64,000 nucleotides of DNA from CBDDDW01 sp965226805. GTDB taxonomy: Bacteria > Chloroflexota > Dehalococcoidia > Lucifugimonadales > JAGWBF01. The DNA lies in contig CBDDDW010000030.1 of NCBI GenBank assembly GCA_965226805.1, forward strand, positions 62,001-126,000. The letters are read 5' to 3'. Every line of letters starts with the position of its first letter. Position 1 is the stretch's first letter. Of this stretch, positions 45,030-54,737 are shown piece after piece. The notes beneath the pieces were generated by a model that did no database searches, was not told where the DNA came from, and was given only the letters and a program-made list of their open reading frames with translations. The position numbers and the translations under genes were made by a program.

Positions 45030-45971
45030 TCAGGCCGCGGCTAGTAGCGTCTCTCGCTCCTCCTGGGAGAGGTGGGCGAGGGCCTGGTCCACGATATTCA
45101 CCCCGGCCATGTCACTCCACGCAGCCGTCAGTGCCCTGGTGACCGGCCCCGGGACCTGGGGGCCGATGCGCCATCCGTTGAGGCTCGCCGCGGGGATGAT
45201 GCAGTAGGAGGAGGTGGTTATCATGGCCTCGTCCGCCTGGTAGACGTCGAAGGGTGTATAGTCACCCTCCTGGACGGGAATGCCCAGGTTCTCCGCCAGC
45301 TCCAGGACCGTGGCCATAGTGATGCCCTGGAGAACCTGCCGCCGGTTGGGCACGCTGATGCAGCCGTCGGAAACGAACATGAAGTTGGCCCCGCTGGTCT
45401 CGGTGATGTTCCCGTCCAGGTCCAGCATGAGGGCGAAGGCCTCTGGGTCCACTTCCCTGGCCTCGAAATCGGCCTGGTAATGGTTCATCTTGTTGGAGAT
45501 CTTGCTTTTGGGGGAGAGGCACTGGGGTGGCGTCCTCCGGGTGGAGGGCGTCACCACGCGGGTGCCCTTGAAGTAGTGGTGGACGAACTCACGAAAGGCC
45601 ATCGGGCGGCAGTAGATCAGCACGGTGGGCCCCTGCCGTGCCTGAGAATTCAGCTGGCCACGGCTTATGTTCTGGGTGACGATCAAGTCGTCGTTGGGCC
45701 CCAGCAGGTGTCTGTTGGCCTCCACCACCTCCAGTGTCAGCCGCTCCATCTCGTCCTGGGACATTCCCGGGTCGATACGGGTGTAGCGAAGGGAGCCATA
45801 CAGGCGGTCAAGGTGCTGGCGCAGTTTGAACACCTTTCCTCCGAAAGTACGCTCGACGTCGTACACGGAGTCGCCCCAGAGCATCCCCCTGTCGAGAGGC
45901 GAGATAAGGGCCTTGCTCTCGGGCACTATTTCTCCATTTACGTATACCATAAACTCTTGGTCCTGGCTCAT
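45030..45971 (-). CDS. Class IV (branched-chain/D-amino-acid-like) aminotransferase
   Basis: A 313-residue PLP fold-type IV transaminase. The start (VYVNGEIVPESKALISPLDRGMLWGDSVYDVERTFGG) and the PLP-site block (PKSKISNKMNHYQADFEA, with the Schiff-base Lys) match the family, as does DLDGNITETSGANFMFV (PLP-phosphate Glu). The ATG at 45971 follows GAGAGGG about 8 nt upstream; an in-frame ATG 31 codons earlier is rejected. Branched-chain and D-amino-acid transaminases and aminodeoxychorismate lyases share this architecture; I cannot separate them by sequence alone. Confidence 0.88.
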   Translation of the reverse strand: MSQDQEFMVYVNGEIVPESKALISPLDRGMLWGDSVYDVERTFGGKVFKLRQHLDRLYGSLRYTRIDPGMSQDEMERLTLEVVEANRHLLGPNDDLIVTQNISRGQLNSQARQGPTVLIYCRPMAFREFVHHYFKGTRVVTPSTRRTPPQCLSPKSKISNKMNHYQADFEAREVDPEAFALMLDLDGNITETSGANFMFVSDGCISVPNRRQVLQGITMATVLELAENLGIPVQEGDYTPFDVYQADEAMITTSSYCIIPAASLNGWRIGPQVPGPVTRALTAAWSDMAGVNIVDQALAHLSQEERETLLAAA

Positions 45972-46312
45972 GTCTGACCCTCTCGATACGGATTTATCGC
46001 CCTGTGGTGCGGGATGCCATGATAACGATAACGCGGACGGCGGGATGCTATGAGCGGAGTCCATCTCTTTGTAGTCCAGTGAGGACGTCTAGAGAAGGTG
46101 CCCCTAGGGTTGGCGGCAGTATACCAACGGCCCTCGAAAGCTGTCAAGGCGGCCTTGGCTGCTGCCCGACAGGCGGCGGACGGGCGCTGTTTGGTCTGTT
46201 CTCCGGGCGACGAATACGACGCCACCACATACCCTTTACCCCGAGGCACCGGCTTGCCTGTAGCGCGGGCAGGGAATATGATATGGGCATCCTCAGAGCG
46301 AGAGGTCAACGT

Positions 46313-46846
46313 ATGAAGTATTTCCCGCCCACCGGGCTTCCGGCGGTAGTCTTACTCGGCGTCCTGACGCTGGCTTCGGCCTGCGGCTCACCCACTCCGA
46401 CTCCGACGCCCATACCTACACCTACATCCGCGCCCACTCCCACTCCCACGCCCACTGCCGGCTTCCAGTCCGTGGAAGGCGCCAAGGTCAGTGAGAGCCT
46501 GGACCAGGTGGTGACCACGGCGTCGGGCCTGAAGTGCCAGGACCTGGTTGTGGGAACACTGGAGCAGGCCTTGGCCGGGGACACGGTCGTGGTCCACTAC
46601 ACCGGCTGGTTGGAGGATGGGACCAAATTCGATAGCTCCCTGGACAGGGGCCAGCCTTTTCAGTTCGTCCTCGGCGCGGGCCAAGTAATCAAGGGCTGGG
46701 ACGAGGGTGTGGCGTCCATGAAGGTGGGGGGCAAGCGGCGGCTGACCATACCGGCGGACCTCGGCTACGGAAGCAGGGGGTTCTCCAACGTTATCCCCCC
46801 CGGCGCCACACTCATCTTCGAGGTGGAGCTGCTGGAGGTGCGTTAG
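46313..46846 (+). CDS. FKBP-type peptidyl-prolyl isomerase lipoprotein
   Basis: A 177-residue exported isomerase. The signal sequence ends in a lipobox (LTLASAC, Cys about 22), followed by a PT-repeat linker (about 25-50). The FKBP domain has the expected VVHYTGWLEDGTKFDSS, FVLGAGQVIKGWDEGV and LGYGSRGFSNVIPPGATLIF blocks with the proline-isomerase pocket residues. The ATG at 46313 is preferred to an upstream in-frame start at 46004. It probably assists folding of surface proteins outside the membrane, of which several are encoded nearby. Confidence 0.92.
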   Translation: MKYFPPTGLPAVVLLGVLTLASACGSPTPTPTPIPTPTSAPTPTPTPTAGFQSVEGAKVSESLDQVVTTASGLKCQDLVVGTLEQALAGDTVVVHYTGWLEDGTKFDSSLDRGQPFQFVLGAGQVIKGWDEGVASMKVGGKRRLTIPADLGYGSRGFSNVIPPGATLIFEVELLEVR

Positions 46847-46867
46847 GTCGCTTCCGAGCCTTGGCTT

Positions 46868-46934
46868 TGGTGACCCGTCTCGGGCTCTAACCGAGAACCT
46901 GCTGATTAAGGGTCAGCTGCTCTGACAGCTACCG
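46868..46934 (-). pseudogene. tRNA-Lys pseudo-copy
   Basis: Positions 46868-46923 match the 3' part of the tRNA-Lys(CUU) at 51114-51189 with only 3 mismatches in 56 bases, including the CCA end, T-arm, variable region, anticodon loop (CTT) and anticodon stem. One mismatch breaks the invariant TTCGA of the T-loop (TTAGA). The D-arm and 5' acceptor strand are reduced to a short, deleted sequence. It has the same orientation as the intact tRNA. It is not expected to be functional; it may be a decayed tandem copy or an attachment-site duplicate. Confidence 0.85.
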
Positions 46935-47139
46935 GATACCTCCCTAGGTCTCCTGGCTTGGGGGTGGCAGCCTTTAGATTCCGAACTGCGTCGGGCCAGA
47001 GCTATTCCAGCACGTTCAGGCGAGGGCCGGATGCTTTCCCAGCGTTTCCGTGCTCGGTCCTTGTCCTAGGTTCGGCTTGCAACTATCATGTCATCAAAGC
47101 TTTGGCATTTACTCATTTCCTAACCTGGAGGGCGTAGGC

Positions 47140-50100
47140 ATGACGAAACAACGATGGCTTGGCGTTGCACTTGGTGTTATGGTCTTCCTGATCGCCTTCG
47201 GGCTTGCCCTGGCCCAGCAGCTTTTCCAGGTGAGCCGGACTGTGCCCGCCGACCTGGAGGTATTCGATACGACCGTCCTACCCGACGGACAGCTACAGTT
47301 AGAGTTCCGGGATGGGGTGCAGGTGGAATTCCTGGGCTTCAGAAGGTTCCAAATTCAGCCCCCCTTGCGCCAGTTCAATGAGGATGCGGCTGGCACTAGA
47401 AGAATATTCGCTAGAAACGCCACCGAGCCGCCGATCAGGCTCCGCCTGTTCGACCCGTGCCGCCCGGCGGTGGATTCGAACACGGGGCAGGAGATCGGCT
47501 TCTTCGTCGCCGATCTGCACGGTGGAAACATCTGGTGGGACGAGCAGGCAGGTAGGTGGAACGACGACGACAGGGAATGGGCGGGTAACACCTGCGACCC
47601 GGGTAACGAAAGGCCCGAAGGCAAGGCGTTTGTGATGCCCGGCCAGACCTTCACTATGGATATCAGGCTAGAACTTAACGAAGCGTACCGAAATATCGAT
47701 CCTACGACGATCGCGCTTGAGCCCGTCGTAATCGGCGGCGTTGGACGAGAGGTCCTGGGTCCAGCGCCTATCCAGCCACCCGCCGGAATGGTGGGCTGGT
47801 GGCCGGGCGACGGCAACGCCGAAGACATCATCGGCGGCAACCACGGCACACTCACTGGCGACTTCGTCGAAGGCATGGTGCAGCAGGGGTTCGGCCTTGA
47901 CGGTGTCAGTGATCACATCCTGGTATCCGACAGCGCTGACCTCAACATCACAGGTGATGTCACAGTTGATCTGTGGGCAAAGCGGACCGTGTTTGGCGAA
48001 GGGTACACAGTCATGGTTGGTAAGGGTGCGGATTATGTTGCCGAAGGTCACACTCTATATGACTACGGAATGTTCTTTCTTACCGGCGATGAGCTAGTTG
48101 TTGGATTTTCCAATGAGGATGGCTCAGCCGCCCTCTTAATAGGCCCGACTGTGAGGGATACCGATTTCCATCACTACGCCTACGTACGTAGCGGCGACAC
48201 CCATGAGTTGTTCATGGATGGTCGTGTCGCTACAATCGCTACCTTTGAGGCATTTGCGGACGGGTTAGAGACTATAGGTGACCCATCCGATCCCTTCACG
48301 GCGCGTCCTGGAGATACTTCGGGATTGCCGTTCGTAATCGGCGCCTTCCGGGAGTTCGACGAATCGGGTTTCTGCTGTCGCTTCGGAGGGGTTATAGACG
48401 AAGTCGAGGTCTTCAACCGAGCCCTCACCGCCGAAGAGATTAGAGCTATATACAACGCGGGCAGCGCGGGGAAGATCAAACCGCAGCCGCCCCAGCCCAT
48501 TCCACCTCCGGAGGGCATGGTCAGCTGGTGGCCCGGCGACGGCAACGCCGAGGACATCATCGGCGGAAACAACGGCACCCTAGTGGGCGACACTGGCTTC
48601 GCAGCAGGCATGGTCCTACAGGGATTCGTCTTCGATGGAGACGGGGACTATGTCACGATGGGAGATGTCCTTGACGTAGGTGTCGGCAGCTTTTCCATAG
48701 ACCTCTGGTACAAGGCCTCCAGGAGTTCGGCAGGTGGTGTGAACTGGAGGTTAGCGAGCAAGGGCCTGTTCCTCGCTGGGACGCCGCCTGATTCCGGTTA
48801 CGGCTTCCAGCTATTCGATGGCGAGTTGAACTTCACTGTTTCGGATGAAGGGGAAGTCCACCACGTGCCCGTACGAGTCCCTGAGCCATCACCGGGGGAA
48901 TTCCACCACCTAGCAGGCGTACTGGATAAGGACCAGGGCATCGTTAAACTCTACGTTGATGGAGAGCTTGTAGGCCAGAGCAGTTTTGAGGGGCTCGGAA
49001 GCCTGGACACTAACCTGCCTTTGACCTTCGGTCACGGTGTAGGTGGCGGGAATGATTTTTTCGAGGGCCAGATAGATGAGGTGGAGTTCTTTGATCGAGC
49101 CCTCACCACCGAAGAGATCAGGGCCATCTACAACGCGGGCAGCGCGGGGAAGATCAAGCCGCAGGGCGGCCAGATCCGCGGCCGCAAGTTCTGGGATCAG
49201 AACGGCAACGGACAGTGGGACGCGGGCGAGCCGCCCCTGGGCGGCTGGGTTATCTACCTGGACCTGAACGACGACGGGAACCCTGACATGGTGACCGCGA
49301 CCAACGACGACGGCGGCTACTGGTTCATGAATGTTCCCGAGGGAGAATTCGGGATATGGGAGGAGCCGCAGCCAGGCTGGGTGCAGACTTGGCCCAGTGG
49401 TGACGGAATCTACCACCATTCCCTGGGGCGGAACGAAGTAGCCGATGGGCTGGACTTCGGCAACCACCTCACGGCCGCGGAGATCCACGGGGTTAAGTTC
49501 CGGGACAGGAACAATAACGGGCAATGGGACCAGGGCGACGAAGAGGGCCTTCCAGGCTGGGAGATCGTACTGGATCTGGACCAGGACGGTACGGGAGACA
49601 TGATCACCACGACCGACAGGAATGGAGAATACTGGTTCATGGACCTGCCATCCGGCCCCTTCGACCTGTGGGAAGTGCTTCAGCCCGGCTGGGTCCAGAC
49701 CTTCCACGACGCTGGTATATACAGTGATACCATCCAGACAGGAGAGATACTGGGTCTGATCTTCGGCAACTACCTCACGGCCGCGGAGCTCCATGGAGTT
49801 AAGTTCAACGACAGGAACAATAACGGGCAATGGGATGAAGGTGAAGAGGGCCTTCCAGGCTGGGAGATCGTACTGGACCTGGACCAGGACGGTACGGGAG
49901 ACAGGACCACAACGACTAACAGATGGGGAGAGTACTCGTTCATGGACCTGCCGGCTGGGACTTTCGACTTGTGGGAGGTTCAGCAGCCCGGCTGGGTCCA
50001 GACCATGCCGGAAGGCGGCATCCACATTCCGAACATCCAGATCCGGGAAATCCAGCGGCACTTTCACTTCGGCAACCACCTAACTGCCGCGGAGATCCAC

Positions 50101-50796
50101 GGCCGGAAGTATAACGACCTTAACAACAGCGGTGGTTGGGACGAAGGCGAGCCGTTCCTGGAAGGCTGGGAGATCGCCCTGGACCTCAACAACGACGGCA
50201 CGGCAGACACGGTTACCACGACCAACGAGTTTGGCGCCTATTGGTTCATGGACCTGCCAAACGGGCCGTTCACATTGTGGGAAGTGGTACAGGAAGGCTG
50301 GGCGGTGACCGAACCCGCGAGCGGCATGCACACGGGTGACCTCAACGCCGGCGACATACTCAGGGGGATGCTCTTCGGCAACTATCAGTCTGGGCCGGCA
50401 CTGCCTGACCTCACGATTACACTGGGGGCACTACGTGGCCATTACCCAGCCAACTGCGATGGCGGGAATGTTCAGTGCTTCCACGATGTAACTTTCACCG
50501 TCCACAACAGTGGTGGGCCTGTCGTGGGGTCATTTTCCGTCGCTTGGGTCCTTCAATCCGCTTCTGGAGGGGATCCTACTGGCTTTGTGGACGCAACTAG
50601 GTCGGTCCAATTCCACGGCTTCGCCGCCAATGACTCCCAAACGCGGACCTCCCCTATAGAGACAGGCCAAGATTGCTTTCTCCCCGCCTGCTTGGTTACT
50701 ATCGGAGTGGACACCACTGAAACGGTGGCCGAGTCCAACGAAGCCAACAATGAAGACGTCGTCGAATACATAAGGCCTGGTGAACCGCCGGCATAA
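47140..50796 (+). CDS. Giant secreted LamG/SdrD-B/CARDB surface protein
   Basis: A 1,218-residue exported protein. The signal peptide (RWLGVALGVMVFLIAFGLALAQ) is at residues 4-25. A novel N-terminal part (about 30-200) follows. Two LamG/concanavalin-like domains (about 235-445 and 460-670) each begin MVxWWPGDGNAEDIIGG and end TxEEIRAIYNAGSAGKIKPQ. Four SdrD B-type repeats of about 102 residues (675-1085) each carry a Ca-binding NxNGxWDxGE and LDLDxDGTGD. A C-terminal CARDB domain (about 1090-1205) ends TVAESNEANNEDVVEY. These features suggest a cell-surface adhesin or matrix protein binding glycans and calcium. No sortase motif or C-terminal anchor is visible. The ATG at 47140 follows GGAGGG with a 7-nt spacer. 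Confidence 0.92.
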   Translation: MTKQRWLGVALGVMVFLIAFGLALAQQLFQVSRTVPADLEVFDTTVLPDGQLQLEFRDGVQVEFLGFRRFQIQPPLRQFNEDAAGTRRIFARNATEPPIRLRLFDPCRPAVDSNTGQEIGFFVADLHGGNIWWDEQAGRWNDDDREWAGNTCDPGNERPEGKAFVMPGQTFTMDIRLELNEAYRNIDPTTIALEPVVIGGVGREVLGPAPIQPPAGMVGWWPGDGNAEDIIGGNHGTLTGDFVEGMVQQGFGLDGVSDHILVSDSADLNITGDVTVDLWAKRTVFGEGYTVMVGKGADYVAEGHTLYDYGMFFLTGDELVVGFSNEDGSAALLIGPTVRDTDFHHYAYVRSGDTHELFMDGRVATIATFEAFADGLETIGDPSDPFTARPGDTSGLPFVIGAFREFDESGFCCRFGGVIDEVEVFNRALTAEEIRAIYNAGSAGKIKPQPPQPIPPPEGMVSWWPGDGNAEDIIGGNNGTLVGDTGFAAGMVLQGFVFDGDGDYVTMGDVLDVGVGSFSIDLWYKASRSSAGGVNWRLASKGLFLAGTPPDSGYGFQLFDGELNFTVSDEGEVHHVPVRVPEPSPGEFHHLAGVLDKDQGIVKLYVDGELVGQSSFEGLGSLDTNLPLTFGHGVGGGNDFFEGQIDEVEFFDRALTTEEIRAIYNAGSAGKIKPQGGQIRGRKFWDQNGNGQWDAGEPPLGGWVIYLDLNDDGNPDMVTATNDDGGYWFMNVPEGEFGIWEEPQPGWVQTWPSGDGIYHHSLGRNEVADGLDFGNHLTAAEIHGVKFRDRNNNGQWDQGDEEGLPGWEIVLDLDQDGTGDMITTTDRNGEYWFMDLPSGPFDLWEVLQPGWVQTFHDAGIYSDTIQTGEILGLIFGNYLTAAELHGVKFNDRNNNGQWDEGEEGLPGWEIVLDLDQDGTGDRTTTTNRWGEYSFMDLPAGTFDLWEVQQPGWVQTMPEGGIHIPNIQIREIQRHFHFGNHLTAAEIHGRKYNDLNNSGGWDEGEPFLEGWEIALDLNNDGTADTVTTTNEFGAYWFMDLPNGPFTLWEVVQEGWAVTEPASGMHTGDLNAGDILRGMLFGNYQSGPALPDLTITLGALRGHYPANCDGGNVQCFHDVTFTVHNSGGPVVGSFSVAWVLQSASGGDPTGFVDATRSVQFHGFAANDSQTRTSPIETGQDCFLPACLVTIGVDTTETVAESNEANNEDVVEYIRPGEPPA
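49165..50395 (+). repeat. Four tandem in-frame repeats of about 306 bp
   Basis: The SdrD B-type repeat region is repetitive at the DNA level: starts near 49165, 49480, 49785 and 50092. Near-identical stretches such as GACAGGAACAATAACGGGCA occur in repeats 2 and 3. The repeats allow copy-number change by recombination and may collapse in short-read assemblies. Confidence 0.85.
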
Positions 50797-51113
50797 TCTA
50801 ACACAGCACCTTAAGCTAGATGGAAAGGGACGGGAATTGGGAGATATACGTGATGAAGCAGACCAAAACCCCGCCCGCCCGGCGTGGTGCCACCGTAGTG
50901 CTGGTGGGGGCGTCAGCGTCGCCCACCCAGACCGCCTGACAATTATTGAAGGGGTTGATGCAACTGGGTCCACGGCGCTGCCTGAAAGAAATCTGCCCCT
51001 GTGTGCGGTGTTGCTGAAAGAATTCTGAGGTTGAGGCCCGGTCGTTACAAAAGTGGTTACAAAGAAACTAGCGGACTCCTCCGATCCGTGTCGGCCGCAG
51101 GCCTCCCACAGAA
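50797..51113. other. Gap between the surface-protein gene and tRNA-Lys
   Basis: These 317 bp contain no gene I can support. A long minus-strand frame that spans the tRNA is an artefact of the tRNA sequence. Confidence 0.45.
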
Positions 51114-51189
<76 letters not shown>

Positions 51190-51457
51190 GGAAGGCTCCA
51201 TTATAGGGATGCGCCCGAATCGCGGTCAAGCAAAACGCGCAGCCATAGAAACGCCTCGGCACGCAGCACGGGTCACCCCGGCCGGCATCAATCCGACCTG
51301 TCTGGAACGTTCCCTGAGCGGGGCGGCGCTCCGGAACTGACGTCCGGCATGGCGGTGGTCTTCGCCGTGCAGAACGGCATCGTGGACTGAGCTTAGCGTC
51401 GGGACAGCTCAGGACCCGACGTATACAGGGCCCTCGCAGATGTTAGGCGACCCGCGG

Positions 51458-52189
51458 CTAGAGCCCGGCGTCTAGGCGGACAATGAGGTCCTCGGGCAGC
51501 CCGGCGATTCGCATCTTCTCCTGGGTCACGGCGATCTCATAGCTGACCCGGTACCTTCGCAGGGTACCTTCATAGCTATCATAAATCGCATAGCTGGGCC
51601 TCGGATTGCCGTCCCTCGGCTGCCCCACCCCTCCGGGGTTGACTATCAGCCGCTCATCGCCGAGGTCGATAGCCTTACCCTCCGGGAAGAGCTCGAAGCT
51701 ATACTCGGTCTCTCTTTCGCGGCAGACGAAGGGTATGTGGGAGTGGCCCACAAGGCAGAAACGGGACTCGAGGAGCTGGAAGGTGGCCGCTGCCGCGTCG
51801 GGGGACAGGAGGTATTCGTGGATTGGGGCCTTCAGGCTCCCGTGGACCAGGGTAAAGTCGCCCGTTTGTACCACCTCGGGCAACGAGGCGAGGAATTGTG
51901 CGTGCTCCGGCGCCAGCTGAGAGGCCGTCCAGTGGGCCGCGATACGTGCGTGGGTATTGAAGTCGTCGGCGCTAATCCTACCGGCCGCCGCCAGGTCGTG
52001 GTTTCCTACTACGCTAAGGTAGGCGTGGCTTCGTAGAAGCGCAATGCACTCGCCTGGGTCCGGCCCGTAGCCCACGATGTCTCCGAGCCCCCAGGCCTCG
52101 TCGAAGCCGCCCCGCGACTCGGCGTCCTGAAGCACGGCCCGGAAAGCTTCAAGGTTGGAGTGAATGTCCGAAAGGATGACGGCTCGCAG
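51458..52189 (-). CDS. Metallophosphoesterase (YfcE/MJ0936-like), CTG start
   Basis: A 243-residue calcineurin-like phosphoesterase. Motifs are AVILSDIHSNLEAFRAVL (metal ligands Asp and His, residues 3-20), GLGDIVGYGPDPGECI, VVGNHDLAAAG, LVHGSLK and LVGHSHIPF, giving the full dinuclear metal site. The first motif lies upstream of the earliest ATG (52135), so that start would give an inactive enzyme. No ATG, GTG or TTG exists in the extension; a CTG at 52189 has AGAGG with a 7-nt spacer. CTG initiation is proposed. Nearest relatives are small phosphodiesterases of unknown physiological substrate. Confidence 0.87.
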   Translation of the reverse strand: MRAVILSDIHSNLEAFRAVLQDAESRGGFDEAWGLGDIVGYGPDPGECIALLRSHAYLSVVGNHDLAAAGRISADDFNTHARIAAHWTASQLAPEHAQFLASLPEVVQTGDFTLVHGSLKAPIHEYLLSPDAAAATFQLLESRFCLVGHSHIPFVCRERETEYSFELFPEGKAIDLGDERLIVNPGGVGQPRDGNPRPSYAIYDSYEGTLRRYRVSYEIAVTQEKMRIAGLPEDLIVRLDAGL

Positions 52190-52230
52190 TATTAGACCTC
52201 TTGCGCCGAAACTCCCAGCCCGGATAATCT

Positions 52231-52266
52231 CTTCTCCCCTAGCGGGAGAGGATTGAGGTGAGGGGT
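52231..52266. repeat. Dispersed palindromic repeat, copy 2
   Basis: CTTCTCCCCTAGCGGGAGAGG followed by ATTGAGGTGAGGG; the tail is identical to the copy at 4058-4091 while the palindrome is imperfect. It lies between the metallophosphoesterase and DUF4382 lipoprotein genes. Confidence 0.7.
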
Positions 52267-52267
52267 A

Positions 52268-54572
52268 TTAGGGCAGAGCCGCGAGAATCAGCTCGTCCAT
52301 GCGCTGGGCCAGCTGGTTGGTGGCTGCGGTGCGGTCTTCCTGATCGAACGCTCCTACCACAACGGTCGCCACGACATTTCTCCTGTGCCAGGACACAAAG
52401 GTGTTGGTGAGGGTGAAGTCCAGCCCGGTAAAAGAGAACGTTAGCTCCCCTGAGATTGCGTCCTGTCCCACGTTGGGGGGTGCTACCTGCCGGAACTGGC
52501 TCAGAATGACTTCTGGACTCTGCCCCTCCACTGCTTCCTGTATTACTGTGCCCTCCAGCCGTTGGAAATCTTGAACCTGGAGTCCGAGATAGGCCTGCGC
52601 CAGTGCCTCGGTCTGGAAAAGATCGGTGCCGGCTGACACTGAGAAGTCCCCCGTTGTGTTTCTGAATTCACTAGAGAACCCATCGAGCCGCCCCCGAGCT
52701 GCAACATCTGCCCCGGTATCGGCAGGGTCTATGGTCCCGCCCGCCACGCCGTCATTATCCAGGAAGCCGCTGGAGACTCTGATCAGCCCCAGGCCAGGCA
52801 GCGCGTTCTCAACGTCGCCTGTCACCACCACCATCCCTGGTAAGTCGTTTCGGGTGACTTCTGGCACAGGCGTAGGCGTAATGGGTTGGGGTGGGCGTGG
52901 GAGTGGGAGTGGGTGCGAGGGTCGGCGTAGGTGTCGGGGTCGGCGTAGGGGTGGGAGTAGGCGCAAGGGTCGGCGTAGGAGTAGGCGCAAGAGTGGGAGT
53001 AGGCGTGGGCGTCACGGCGGGGGCGACGGTTGGAGTGGGCGTCGCTGTAGGAAGAGGCGTGGGCGTCGTGCCGGGGGCGATGGTTGGAGTGGGCGCTGCT
53101 GTAGGCTCCGGTGTCGGCGTCGGAGGTTCCTCGGGTTCTATGGATGCTGCTTCCTCAGCATCGGATAAGGGTTCTTCTTGTCTCCTGACCAGCAGCTTTA
53201 TCGTCGGCTTGATCAATACTCTATTTCTGCCCGTGACCACCACCGATTTGCCGGCGTCGAAATCAAGAGTGAGGATCGTTGTCTCCCCGGCAATAGCGTC
53301 GAAACCGCCTACAAGCCGTAGCTTGCCGCTGGGCACACTCGCCTGAATCTCTTCGTCGTCGAGTGTGACCACCACTTCCAATACCTCTAACCTCACCTGG
53401 TTGTACCGTCCTGGCGTTAGATCACCAGTCCCGAGCAGCTGTTCGACCCCGATTATCTCCATCAAGTCAAAGGTCTGGGGCTCGCTGACAATGACGGTCC
53501 ATCCGCTAGCTGCCTCTGCTTGGGCTATATTCACCTCGACGCTATTGATAGTGAACAGGATCTTAGACACTCCCTCAGGCGCAGGGGCATCTGTGGCGCG
53601 AAACTCCAGCGTCGCGGATTGGGCCACCGGAGTGGGTGTAGGCGTCGGAAGACGTGTGGGTGTTGGCGCAGGCGTAGGCGTGGGTGTGGGTGTCGGAGTT
53701 GCAGCCTGTGTCGGAATAGACGTAGGCGTTGGGAACGGTGTAGGAGTGAGCGCTACCGTTATTCCCCCCGCCGCGAATCGAGCGATGCGTTGGTCCATTG
53801 CACGGGCCAGCGCTGCGGCGATGGCGCCGCGGTCCTCGCCTGCGATCCCTGCCACCAGGACACTAGCCGTCAGGTTCCCTACTCTCCACGACACGAAATA
53901 AGAATCGAGGTCCAGCGGGACGCCGGGCGGCGTAACGATGAGTCTTCCAGCGAAGGAGTCGCTGCCAACGTCGGGACCAGCCAGCTCTTCGAAACCCCTG
54001 AGAATAAAGCCTTCTCCCAGGTCGGTTCCCTCAAGCTCCGGAAAATCTTGCAGCTGGCTCGTAAGGTAGCCTCTTGCAGACTGTGGTGTGTCAAATAGTT
54101 CTACAATGCTACTGATTTGAAGGACTGCCCCGACGGTGTAGGTGGACCCGAAGCCCGTTATGCGGCCCTGGGCGGCCAGGTCGGCGCCGGTGTCGTCGGG
54201 CCTTATACTAGCCTCGGCCGCGCCCTCGTTGTCCACGTAGTCGCTCTCGTCAAGCCCTATTGTGAGACCCGGGAACTCGGCTAGGACTTCCTGGTCCGTA
54301 AGGACTAGCGCAGGCAAGTCGGGTCGCTTGAAGGAAACGGGTGGTGAAGTAGTAGTAGGAATAGCGCCTGTGGTCGATGTTGGGGTGGGAGCCGGTGTCG
54401 GAGTAGGGGTCGGGGTAGGCGTGGGTGTAGGTGTGGGGGTCGGTGTCGCGGTTGGAGTGGGAGTAGATGTCGGTGCGTCCGGTGCGGCCGAATCTGAGCT
54501 AGATTGAACACACGCGACAGCGATGATCGCCGTCGCGCCGATGATTCCAAGGACACGCAGTAATTCTCTCAG
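52268..54572 (-). pseudogene. PT-rich DUF4382 lipoprotein with duplicated end domains, frameshifted
   Basis: Read through one frameshift, the gene encodes about 767 residues: a lipoprotein signal (GIIGATAIIAVAC, Cys about 20), a PT linker, a roughly 190-residue domain (about 80-270), a PT linker, a DUF4382 domain (about 300-440; SKILFTINSVEVNIAQAEA), a long PT linker, then a second copy of the first domain. The copies share DTGADLAAQGRITGF/DTGADVAARGRLDGF and FVSWRVGNLTASVLVAG/FVSWHRRNVVATVVVGA. A single extra base near 52881-52895, at the end of the PT tract, splits the frame. The only plausible start is a CTG at 54572, 6 nt after GGAGGAG. Slippage or sequence error in the low-complexity tract are both possible. 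Confidence 0.75.
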
Positions 54573-54737
54573 GACCGTCTCCTCCGTTCCAGTTGTACCC
54601 TAGACGTCGACGCTGGCCCGTCCCCGCAAGTGTATGATCTGAGCCGATATAAAGGCATTGTACCACCTGCCCCCAGGATAAGTCGCGCCGGGCCCGAATC
54701 TTGAGCCGCCAAAGGCAAAGGGATATAATTCGTCCAT

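Noticed and set aside
52890..53110. Val/Gly-rich plus-strand frame opposite the PT tract
   Set aside because: It is the complement of the PT-repeat coding tract and has no independent signals.
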